DNA from: Myxococcales bacterium
GTDB lineage: Bacteria > Myxococcota_A > Polyangia > Polyangiales > Polyangiaceae
Direction of reading: 5' to 3'
Length of the DNA: 64,000 nucleotides
NCBI GenBank assembly: GCA_903642325.1
Contig: CAHJWM010000015.1
Span: 44,971 to 108,970, forward strand
Of the stretch, positions 9,181 through 16,004 are shown piece after piece. Each line of letters begins with the position of its first letter. Within the stretch, counting starts at the first letter, position 1. Below the pieces are notes generated by a model that ran no database searches, was not told the origin of the DNA, and worked only from the letters and a program-made list of their open reading frames with translations. The translations under genes and the position numbers were made by a program.

Positions 9181-9206
9181 TGGAGGCGCCGGGAATTGAA
9201 CCCGGA
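9181..9206 (-). other. tRNA/tmRNA 3'-end-like sequence, candidate att site
   Basis: On the minus strand this reads as a complete T-arm (CCGGG, TTCAATT, CCCGG) followed by an acceptor-type CGCCTCCA, like the 3' end of tmRNA or a tRNA. No matching 5' acceptor (GGAGGCG or GGGGGCG), D-arm or anticodon arm could be folded from the bases upstream (9207-9320), so I do not call an intact RNA gene. Such 3' ends are classic integration targets and this one lies 240 bp from an integrase, so an attachment-site remnant is the best reading. Confidence 0.5.
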
Positions 9207-9321
9207 GTTGCCCAACGACCAAATCTGGCGGGGCCAAGCGTTAGCCGTGAAGGCAATCGGCTCTTCGACCCTAGGATCTGCCGCGCTTCACTACTCCTCC
9301 TCCTCACCCCCCCGCAACCCC

Positions 9322-9504
9322 TCAACTCGGCCGCTGCTGGCTATTCCCATCCTGATCGTGGCGGTTCCGCTCGTCACGCGCAGTCCCCTGCGCCTCCGAG
9401 CTCTCCGTCCCAGGCGTGCCGGTCTTCTTCGGCTCCTTCTTCGTCTCCGGGTGCGAGCCCTGCTTTTCAGCGTTCGACTTTTCCGGTGACTTTTTCGTGT
9501 TCAT
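9322..9504 (-). CDS. small, highly charged hypothetical protein
   Basis: 60-residue hydrophilic protein (MNTKKSPEKSNAEKQ..., ending GNSQQRPS), rich in Lys, Glu, Gln, Ser and Thr with no hydrophobic core, so probably disordered. The ATG at 9504 is used because upstream residues look unlike coding sequence. No clear ribosome binding site. It resembles in composition the small stress-type proteins common in proteobacteria, but no family is recognised. Divergent from the oxidoreductase at 9577. Confidence 0.4.
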   Translation of the reverse strand: MNTKKSPEKSNAEKQGSHPETKKEPKKTGTPGTESSEAQGTARDERNRHDQDGNSQQRPS

Positions 9505-9576
9505 GGCGTTACAAAAAGCAAACTGTGTGCCTGGATCATTGGCGCGCGTCGCAAAGCGCACGCAGGAGATCGAACC

Positions 9577-10584
9577 ATGAAAGCGTACGAGCTTCAGTCC
9601 GGTACCGATTTCCGCGCTCTCGCTTTGGTCGAGCGGGGTCCGCTAGCTCCGCTCGGTGCGTTCGATGTGCGGGTGCGCGTCCGCGCGGTCTCGCTGAATT
9701 TCCGTGATCTCGCCATGGTGAGAAACGGCAAGCGCCGGGAGCACTTGGTCCCGGTGTCGGACGGGGCGGGGGAGGTGATTGAGGTCGGCGAAGGCGTGAC
9801 GCGGCAGCGCGTCGGCAATCGGGTGGTGGGCGCCTTCTTTCCCACTTGGTTGAACGGGGGGCTGCTCGAGGAGCACCATGCCAATGCCCTGGGGGGCTCA
9901 CTGGACGGGATGTTGGCGGAAGAGGTCGTGCTGCCGGAAAGCGCGTGGCTCGATGTGCCGGACCGCCTCACGTTCGAGCAAGCCGCCACACTGCCCTGCG
10001 CGGGCGTGACGGCCTGGCACGCGCTGTTCGAGGCGGCTTCGCTCAAACCGGGCGATCAGTTACTCGTTCAAGGCACGGGCGGGGTGTCGCTGTTTGCGTT
10101 GCAGTTGGCGCACGCGGCGGGCGCGAGTGTGATCGCGACCTCGAGCTCGCCCGAAAAGCGCGAGCGCTTGGCACACCTAGGCGCGCTCACGACCATTGAT
10201 TACCGCGAAAATCCCAAGTGGGGCGAGGCCGCCCGCGTTGCTTCGGGCGGGCGTGGGGTGGATCTGGTGGTCGAGGTCGGAGGCCCGGGGACTTTCGATC
10301 AAAGCGTGAAGGCGCTGCGCTTTGGCGGCACGATGAGCATTCTGGGAGTGCTCACCGGCACGCAGGGCGCGATCGATACGTATTCCATCTTCCACAAAAA
10401 TATCCGGGTCCACGGCGTGTACGTGGGTTCCGTCGCCATGTTCGCGGAGCTCCTGCGCGCGCTCGAGGCCTCGAAGATCGAGCCAATCATCGATCGCACG
10501 TTCGGCTTTGGTGAGGCGCGCGCGGCCTACGAGCACTTGGCGAGCGGCCGTCACTTTGGCAAGGTGGTGGTGCGGGTCGACTGA
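9577..10584 (+). CDS. MDR-family NAD(P)-dependent oxidoreductase (quinone reductase-like)
   Basis: 335-residue medium-chain dehydrogenase/reductase. The GroES-like domain includes VSLNFRDLAMVRNG and the SDGAGEV loop; the Rossmann nucleotide-binding motif is GTGGVSLFALQLAHAAGA. The catalytic Cys and the four-Cys structural zinc lobe of alcohol dehydrogenases are absent, pointing to the zinc-independent quinone-oxidoreductase branch. AGGAG nine bases before the ATG supports the start. Substrate unknown. Likely a single-gene unit followed by a lipoprotein gene 35 bp downstream. Confidence 0.88.
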   Translation: MKAYELQSGTDFRALALVERGPLAPLGAFDVRVRVRAVSLNFRDLAMVRNGKRREHLVPVSDGAGEVIEVGEGVTRQRVGNRVVGAFFPTWLNGGLLEEHHANALGGSLDGMLAEEVVLPESAWLDVPDRLTFEQAATLPCAGVTAWHALFEAASLKPGDQLLVQGTGGVSLFALQLAHAAGASVIATSSSPEKRERLAHLGALTTIDYRENPKWGEAARVASGGRGVDLVVEVGGPGTFDQSVKALRFGGTMSILGVLTGTQGAIDTYSIFHKNIRVHGVYVGSVAMFAELLRALEASKIEPIIDRTFGFGEARAAYEHLASGRHFGKVVVRVD

Positions 10585-10619
10585 AGCTGGGCCGAGCACT
10601 TCGTGTTACGCTGGCCCAC

Positions 10620-11582
10620 ATGGCGCAGCGTCATCACGGGGTGTACTCGGGCTTGGTTATGGCGCTGTGCATTGCGGCGTGCAGTTCGGATAAGGTCGTC
10701 CCCGCCAGCAGCGCGGGCGGTGCAGGCGCCCCCGCCGCTGCCGGTTCGCCGTCGGGTGGCACTTCGGCCGGGGTGAGCGGCAGCGCGGGTGGCATGGCAG
10801 GCGTGACTAACGCGGCCGGTGGCAGTCCAGGAAGCGCGGGCGGCCCACTCGGCACAGGCGGCGGTGCAAGTGGGAGCACTGCCTCTCCGGCGGGCGGCTC
10901 AGGGGTGGGCGGCGCGTCCGGCGGTGCGGGCGGCTCCCCCGTCGTGGGCGGAGGCACGGGCGGCACGGGCGGCACAGGCGCCACCGGCGCCACGCCCTCC
11001 AAGACCACCTTCTTCGTAACCAGTGATACGAGCAAGACCGCGAACCTCGGCGGCCTGACCGGCGCGGATGCGCGCTGTCAAGCGCTGGCCAAAGCGGCTG
11101 GCTTCGGCGATCACACCTTCCACGCGTATCTCAGCGCTGAACATGACCCGGCGGATGCCAGCAAGCCCATCAATGCCCGCGACCGCATCGGCGCCGGGCC
11201 CTGGTCCAACGCGCTCGGAGCGATGCTCGCGGCGAACGTCACCGCCCTGCACGCCCTGCCGGGCGGGAACCCCGGGCTTTTCGTGGACGAAACAGGTAAA
11301 AAGATCAACGGCCAGTACACCGGCTCAGCCACCCCGCTCGAGCACGACATCCTGACCGGCTCGAGCGCGACCGGCACGCTCCTCGCGGGCAAAACGTGCA
11401 TGGATTGGACATCTACAGACGCCACCATGACCGCGCAGGTGGGGCACAGCGATGGCCTCGGCCCGGGCATGGCCACGACCGGCACCTACACTTCGTGGAA
11501 CTCGGCGCACGAGAACGGAAGCTGTGCGGACACGGCGCCCAAGGGCGGCGCCGGCCGGCTTTACTGCTTCGCGATCAACTGA
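10620..11582 (+). CDS. Gly/Ala-rich lipoprotein with DUF1554-like domain
   Basis: 320 residues. The N-terminus is a lipoprotein signal with lipobox around LCIAACSS (Cys near residue 21). Residues 25-125 are a low-complexity Gly/Ala/Ser/Thr linker typical of Polyangia surface proteins. The C-terminal 190 residues start with TTFFVTSDTSKTANLGGLTG, then ADARCQALAKAAGF, and end GRLYCFAIN, matching the DUF1554 / lectin-like fold seen in secreted lipoproteins. Probably displayed on the outer membrane; ligand unknown. Confidence 0.85.
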   Translation: MAQRHHGVYSGLVMALCIAACSSDKVVPASSAGGAGAPAAAGSPSGGTSAGVSGSAGGMAGVTNAAGGSPGSAGGPLGTGGGASGSTASPAGGSGVGGASGGAGGSPVVGGGTGGTGGTGATGATPSKTTFFVTSDTSKTANLGGLTGADARCQALAKAAGFGDHTFHAYLSAEHDPADASKPINARDRIGAGPWSNALGAMLAANVTALHALPGGNPGLFVDETGKKINGQYTGSATPLEHDILTGSSATGTLLAGKTCMDWTSTDATMTAQVGHSDGLGPGMATTGTYTSWNSAHENGSCADTAPKGGAGRLYCFAIN

Positions 11583-11634
11583 GCTTCATCGCTACGGCGT
11601 GCGCGCGACGTCGCCGCGCGCACGCGTCCGCAAC

Positions 11635-12339
11635 TCAGCGGCGGCGACCGAACAAGCGCAGCAGCATCAAGAACAGATTGATGAAATCGAGGTACAGCAT
11701 CAAGGCCCCTTGCAGGGCGACCTTGCTTTGCTGATCCGGGCTAACTTGGCTGGCAAAGCGCTTCAGCTTTTGCGTGTCGTACGCGGCCAGCGCGGTGAAC
11801 ACGATCACCCCGACGAACGTGGTCAGCCAATAAATCATCGTGCTCTTCAGCAAGATGTTCACGAGCGAAGCGATCACGAGGCCAATCAAGCCCATCATGG
11901 CGAAGCTGCCCACGCCGGAGAGGTCGCGCTTCGTCGCGTAGCCGTAGGCGCTGAGCGCACCGAACGTGCCGGCCGTTACGAAGAAGGTGCTGCCGATCGA
12001 CGAGGCGGTGTAGGCCATGAAGATCAAGGACAGCGTGACGCCGTTCAAGACCGAGTAGCCGAAGAAGAGCGCGCCCGCCGCCACCGTGCTCAGGCGATTG
12101 GCCAATGCCGAGAACGCGAGGACCATGCCCAGCTCGCCGAAGATGAGCCCGTAGAACAGGATCGGATTGCTGCGCAGGACGTTGACCGCAGTCTCGCTGG
12201 ACGCCACTGCGCTTGCCGTGACGGCCGTGGCCAAGAGCCCGGCGGCCATGAACGCGTAGACCTTGCGCAGGAACGCGTTGCTGTCGGCGGCGACGTTGCC
12301 GCGGCTCATCTGCGGGGCGTACGGATTGTATGGGTTCAT
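11635..12339 (-). CDS. Bax inhibitor-1 / YccA family membrane protein
   Basis: 234 residues with about seven hydrophobic helices after a short polar N-terminus (MNPYNPYAPQMSRGN). The spacing of helices and the C-terminal half, ending LYLDFINLFLMLLRLFGRRR, are typical of bacterial BI-1/YccA/YbhL proteins, which act in the inner membrane as stress-linked proton or calcium leak channels or FtsH interactors. The start codon follows a purine-rich stretch. Convergent with the DUF1554 lipoprotein; 148 bp separate it from the next gene. Confidence 0.93.
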   Translation of the reverse strand: MNPYNPYAPQMSRGNVAADSNAFLRKVYAFMAAGLLATAVTASAVASSETAVNVLRSNPILFYGLIFGELGMVLAFSALANRLSTVAAGALFFGYSVLNGVTLSLIFMAYTASSIGSTFFVTAGTFGALSAYGYATKRDLSGVGSFAMMGLIGLVIASLVNILLKSTMIYWLTTFVGVIVFTALAAYDTQKLKRFASQVSPDQQSKVALQGALMLYLDFINLFLMLLRLFGRRR

Positions 12340-12487
12340 TTGAGAATGCCTTCCGAATAATTTCCAGTCGCCGCAATCATCCCAGCGGCAGGTGCGCGAT
12401 GCAAATTGGATCGGCGTCAGTCATGAAACCCGCGCGCTGCACGCGGTATTCCCAAACCGGCAGAGAAGCAAGCTCGCGCCGTTCGGC

Positions 12488-12994
12488 TTACTCGGTCGCC
12501 GGGAGTGTCGTGTCGGCGGCGGGCCGGGGGCCCCCTAGGCGCCCGGAGGCGCTCGTTCTGTGCCCAAGGGCCTCGCGTGAGCCGGTGGCTCTCGCCAAGC
12601 CAAAGGCCGGCATGTTCAGATACACCGTTTCGTAGTTTCCGGCCTGAACGCGATAGCTCTCGTGCCAGATACCGACGTCTCCGCCCATGCCCACGAACTT
12701 GTTGAAAGCGCGCCAAGCCGGCAGGTGCTCGGCCGAGCGCAACTTCGCGTAGGCGAGCAAATGCTCCATCGATTTCCAATAGCTCAGCAACAGGGTCGTC
12801 CGCCCGAGGTAAGCCTCCGCGCTCAAGAAGCCGAGCTCCGGGTGCTGCGACAGCTCGCGCAACATTCGCGGCATGGCGAGCGCGGTGCGCAGCCACTGCC
12901 AGGGCTTCCACCAACGATTCACCCGCATGCCGATCAGAAACACCACGACGTCGCCCTCGGCCGCGCTCGTCATTCTTCGATTCTCAGTAGTCAT
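12488..12994 (-). CDS. DUF4188 family protein
   Basis: 168 residues; the first 130 match DUF4188: VVVFLIGMRVNRWWKPWQWL, then MPRMLRELSQHPELGFL, LLLSYWKSMEHLLAYA and GIWHESYRV. Related proteins are annotated as monooxygenase-like alpha/beta-barrel folds of unproven function. GAGGAG six bases before the ATG supports the start. The last 35 residues are low-complexity and may be lineage-specific. It follows the TetR gene on the same strand with a matching TetR operator in the gap, so it is the likely regulated target. Confidence 0.85.
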   Translation of the reverse strand: MTTENRRMTSAAEGDVVVFLIGMRVNRWWKPWQWLRTALAMPRMLRELSQHPELGFLSAEAYLGRTTLLLSYWKSMEHLLAYAKLRSAEHLPAWRAFNKFVGMGGDVGIWHESYRVQAGNYETVYLNMPAFGLARATGSREALGHRTSASGRLGGPRPAADTTLPATE

Positions 12995-13018
12995 AGTGAC
13001 TCCTCGTCTTTGCGTTTA

Positions 13019-13033
13019 GTTAACAGTGTTCAC
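13019..13033. promoter_or_regulatory. TetR operator upstream of the DUF4188 gene
   Basis: Quasi-palindrome GTTAACAGTGTTCAC, 25 bp before the DUF4188 start. It equals the inverse of the site at 13732-13746 except for the central base, which suggests that one TetR dimer recognises both. Confidence 0.7.
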
Positions 13034-13050
13034 TTGATTAACAAAAAAAT

Positions 13051-13731
13051 TCAGCGAGCCAAGCCGCGCAGCAAGTCCGCGACGGACGCGCGATAAAAGT
13101 TAGCGAAGGCATCTTCGTCGCCCACGCCCTCCAAGTGCTTGGAGAGGCGCAGCGACACCAAGCCATGCACGTGCGCCCAGACCTGCACCGCGGTCGTCTG
13201 CACATCCTTGGAGGCGATGAGCTCTGCGTCCACGCACTCTCGGACGCGGTCGACCAAAAACAGGAACGTCGCATCCTGCGGCAGCGGCGGGCCCGCCAAG
13301 CGCACCGTGAGGCTCATGGCCGAAACCTCATTCACCTCATCGGCGAGGCTCATGAAGATGAAGCGATAATCTTGCGGGTTTTCCAGCCCGAAACGCCGAT
13401 ATTGCTCACTCATGGCGAGTAGCCGAGCGAGCGGAGTGGCCTCGCTCAGGGCCCGCACCAAGTAGCTCGAGAAAACCTGAAAGCCCTGGGTGCACGCGGC
13501 GAATAACAACGCTTCTTTGCCATCGAAGTGGCGATAAACGGCCGCCGCTGAAACCCCCACCCGGCGCGCCACTTCGCGCAGCGAAAACCGCGCCGCGCCC
13601 GCCTCCAAAAAAACATCACGCGCGGCCCCCAAGAGCTCGGCACGGGTGTCGTCCAGCCCACGCTGGTGCACGCCCACGCGCGCCTGAGCTTTCAGGGCGG
13701 GCCGCGCCGACGGACGTGTAACGAGCGCCAT
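13051..13731 (-). CDS. TetR/AcrR family transcriptional regulator (WHG-type C-terminus)
   Basis: 226 residues. The N-terminal HTH is clear: DTRAELLGAARDVFLEAGAA, FSLREVARRVGVSAAAVYRH and FDGKEALL, about residues 30-75. The ligand domain resembles the WHG / TetR_C_33 group (QYRRFGLENPQDYRFIF, then VQVWAHVHGLVSLRLSKHLE). ATG 13731 is chosen because the palindromic operator at 13732-13746 directly abuts it; the frame is open to 13809. No Shine-Dalgarno sequence is seen, so translation may be leaderless or begin elsewhere. Likely represses itself and DUF4188. Confidence 0.92.
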   Translation of the reverse strand: MALVTRPSARPALKAQARVGVHQRGLDDTRAELLGAARDVFLEAGAARFSLREVARRVGVSAAAVYRHFDGKEALLFAACTQGFQVFSSYLVRALSEATPLARLLAMSEQYRRFGLENPQDYRFIFMSLADEVNEVSAMSLTVRLAGPPLPQDATFLFLVDRVRECVDAELIASKDVQTTAVQVWAHVHGLVSLRLSKHLEGVGDEDAFANFYRASVADLLRGLAR

Positions 13732-13746
13732 GTGAACAGTGTTAAC
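13732..13746. promoter_or_regulatory. TetR auto-operator
   Basis: GTGAACAGTGTTAAC immediately upstream of the tetR ATG, with half-sites GTKAACA and TGTTMAC around one central base. Bound repressor here would block tetR initiation. Confidence 0.7.
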
Positions 13747-13914
13747 ATCAAGCTTTCGCGCTGTCAACAGCGTGCTGCTGCGCGCCCGTAAGGAGGCTGC
13801 GGAACGCACTCACGCGGGACCGAATGTCATGCGGTTTGCGCGTTCGCCACAGGTGCGTTTGAGGGAACCCGGAAGGCGACGCCGACACCCGATCGGGCTG
13901 TGAGCTGGATTTAG

Positions 13915-13955
13915 ATGGTCACGCGCTACGTAAAAAAGGCGCCCAGCCTTCGGCG
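13915..13955 (+). repeat. interspersed repeat copy A
   Basis: 41-bp copy of the ATGGTCACG, 23-nt, CCTTCGGCG element. Together with its right flank it forms a hairpin at 13938-13974: GGCGCC pairs with GGCGCC and TTCGGC with GCCGAA around a six-base loop. Lies in the 348-bp gap between tetR and trxC, otherwise empty. Confidence 0.7.
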
Positions 13956-14079
13956 TCTCAGCCGAAACGGCGCCAACCGCCCCGAGCTCGGCGCGACCGC
14001 GTCCTCATTCCGACCATCCGCGGGGCACTCGCTGCGCGGCCTTGACCGGGTGCTTGCGCATTCCCATCGTGATCCGGAG

Positions 14080-14502
14080 ATGGAACTCGTGTGCTCCGCC
14101 TGCTCGACGCGCAACCGCGTTCCGGCCAAGCGCCTTCGGGACAAAGCAAAGTGCGCCAGCTGCAAGGCGGCCCTCCTGCCGCTCGCCACCCCCGTTGCCG
14201 TGGCAAGCGCTCACGACTTCGACGAGCTCGTGCGCGACGCGCCAAGCCCAGTGCTGGTCGATTTTTGGGCGGCGTGGTGCGGCCCGTGCCGCATGGTAGC
14301 GCCAGAATTGGAGAAGATCGCGCGCGAGAGCGGCACGCGTGTGATCGTCGTGAAGGTCGACACCGAGGCCTTACCGCTCGTGGCCCAGCGTTTCGCCATC
14401 CGCAGCATCCCAACCATGATCCTATTTCGCAACGGCGCGGAAGACCGCCGCTTGAATGGTGCCATGCCCGCGGCCGAGATCGCGAGGCAGCTCGCGCTTT
14501 AA
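14080..14502 (+). CDS. trxC: thioredoxin 2 (zinc-ribbon thioredoxin)
   Basis: 140-residue cytosolic disulfide reductase. The N-terminal zinc ribbon has two CxxC pairs (CSAC at residues 5-8 and CASC about 23 residues later) as in TrxC. The thioredoxin fold follows, with active site WCGPC in VDFWAAWCGPCRMVAPELEK and the cis-Pro element IRSIPTMILF. GGAG lies just before the ATG at 14080; the open frame extends upstream into repeat copy A, which is not coding. TrxC is typically an oxidative-stress enzyme. Confidence 0.93.
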   Translation: MELVCSACSTRNRVPAKRLRDKAKCASCKAALLPLATPVAVASAHDFDELVRDAPSPVLVDFWAAWCGPCRMVAPELEKIARESGTRVIVVKVDTEALPLVAQRFAIRSIPTMILFRNGAEDRRLNGAMPAAEIARQLAL

Positions 14503-14711
14503 TGCTCTTCTTCCCGGCGCCGCTCAGCCGCGCTGCCATCGGTCGCGAGCACGGCGAAGCTCAGCGCAACCCGCATCGACAACCGGTCTGCCACCTGCAT
14601 ATCGTCATGCGTCGAAGCTCCGCTCGCCCCGTGCGTCGTCACGAAAAGCCTCATCATGGCAAAACGACACGCGGCGCGCTCCGTGGCGGGACGCGCCGCG
14701 CGAGTCGCGCG

Positions 14712-14951
14712 CTACTGCGCGGCTTCACGACCGCGGCCGGTAATGGCCTGTAGCTCCTCGATTCGTTTCGACGCGTCCGCCTTGCTGAGGTCGGCTGAAA
14801 ATTCCTCGCCGGCTTCTTCCGATAAGGTTTTGAGATACGACCCTTGCGCTGCGGTCATGGGCTCTGCACCGGTGACCCAATCATCAGGATCCTTTTGCAG
14901 ATTGCCGGCGTGCTCGTTGTGGGGTGTTTTCTTTGGGTTTTCCTGATTCAT
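14712..14951 (-). CDS. DUF3072 domain protein
   Basis: 79-residue acidic soluble protein. The second half, PMTAAQGSYLKTLSEEAGE, then FSADLSKADASKRIEELQ, is the DUF3072 signature, a short helical domain of unknown function common as a stand-alone protein. AGGAG eight bases upstream of the ATG supports the start. The 209 bp between trxC and this gene's 3' end show no gene. Confidence 0.88.
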   Translation of the reverse strand: MNQENPKKTPHNEHAGNLQKDPDDWVTGAEPMTAAQGSYLKTLSEEAGEEFSADLSKADASKRIEELQAITGRGREAAQ

Positions 14952-15038
14952 GGTGGGCTCCTACTGAACACCGGTTCAAGCAAGCGCCGTTCCATTCCTC
15001 GGGGGAAACTAGCGTCGAGATCTCGAGGGGCGGCTTGG

Positions 15039-16004
15039 TTAGGGCTTAGCCTTGGGTCCACTCGTAGTCGCCGCGGACGGGCCCGCGTCGTCCTCGTCTG
15101 CGAGCGCGAGTCGCCGTGCTCGTTCTCCAGCCAGTGCGACCTGCCCGCCCAGCGCTTCGGCGGGCGAGATGTCTCCTGTCCAGGTCGGCGGTGAGCCAAG
15201 CTGCCGCAAGAGCGCGCCGTGCAGGCTAGGCGCTTCGAAGGAGAAATCGAGGGCGGGCAACGGCTGCCGTGGCCGGTCATAGTCGTCCGCGGTGATCGAC
15301 TGGCGCGCCGGCGGCAGCGGCGCGTTGCTCGGGTCCGGGGCGCTTGCTGCCCGCGGCTTGGTCCGCCGCTTTTTGCCGCTCGCCGTTCCCTCATCGGCTC
15401 GCGCGGCGCGCAGCGCGTGCAGCACTTGCTCCTTCGTGCGACCGCGCAGCTCGAAGAGCAGGAACGGGTCGTGATCCAGGGCCTCGCCGAGCACATAGTG
15501 GGTGGCCGCCACGTGCTTGCACGGGTCACCCGTGTCTGGGCATGAACAACTGGTCGAGAGGTCTGCGCGGTCCCGTGGAAATAAGCTGGTGTCTGCGGCA
15601 CGGAACACCTCGTCCAGTTCTTTAGGCATCTGGCCGGAGAGCAGCTCCGCCGCAAACTGCGCCTTCGCGACCATGCCGGCAACGACGCGCTGCCAGGTCG
15701 CGGGAGACAGCGTACCGAGAGCGATCGTGACTTCGTAGGGCGCTGGTCTCGAGCCGGTCACGAGCGCGGTGACCTTACCCTTGTCCACTACTAGATCATG
15801 AGCTCGGCCGGCCCGCGCGTACGTGCGCCCGCGGGCAAGCCGGCCCGAATGAGCGCCCAAAACCAGCTCCAGCGCGGCGATCCAACGCAGGCCCCACCAG
15901 GATGCGCCGATCTGCTTCAGCTTGATGCCGTGTTTGGGGGGCGGCTGTTTGGTCTTCGGCGGAGAGCGATCACCGGGTTCCCAGCCTCCGCGGTACGGGC
16001 TCAC
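15039..16004 (-). CDS. SWIM zinc-finger protein
   Basis: 321 residues. The SWIM motif CxCxnCxH is seen as CSCPDTGDPCKH near residue 152, preceded by about 120 residues typical of helicase-linked SWIM proteins (GASWWGLRWIAALELVLG, then RTYARAGRAHDLVV). The C-terminal 120 residues are Pro/Ala-rich and probably disordered. The start overlaps the stop of the SNF2 gene (16001-16004, ATGA). In many bacteria SWIM proteins of this kind are encoded beside a SNF2 helicase and probably act with it on DNA (inference). Confidence 0.9.
   Translation of the reverse strand: MSPYRGGWEPGDRSPPKTKQPPPKHGIKLKQIGASWWGLRWIAALELVLGAHSGRLARGRTYARAGRAHDLVVDKGKVTALVTGSRPAPYEVTIALGTLSPATWQRVVAGMVAKAQFAAELLSGQMPKELDEVFRAADTSLFPRDRADLSTSCSCPDTGDPCKHVAATHYVLGEALDHDPFLLFELRGRTKEQVLHALRAARADEGTASGKKRRTKPRAASAPDPSNAPLPPARQSITADDYDRPRQPLPALDFSFEAPSLHGALLRQLGSPPTWTGDISPAEALGGQVALAGERARRLALADEDDAGPSAATTSGPKAKP

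Noticed and set aside
9181..9397. Intact tmRNA or tRNA gene on the minus strand
   Set aside because: A GGAGGCG occurs at 9397-9391, but no D-arm, anticodon arm or tmRNA core could be built; kept only as a 3'-end-like att candidate.
9180..9707. Plus-strand frame beginning MEAPGIEPG
   Set aside because: This peptide is the usual mistranslation of a tRNA/tmRNA 3' end; the frame also runs into the oxidoreductase gene.
13915..14079. N-terminal extension of thioredoxin 2
   Set aside because: Begins within repeat copy A; TrxC proteins start at the zinc ribbon, matching ATG 14080.
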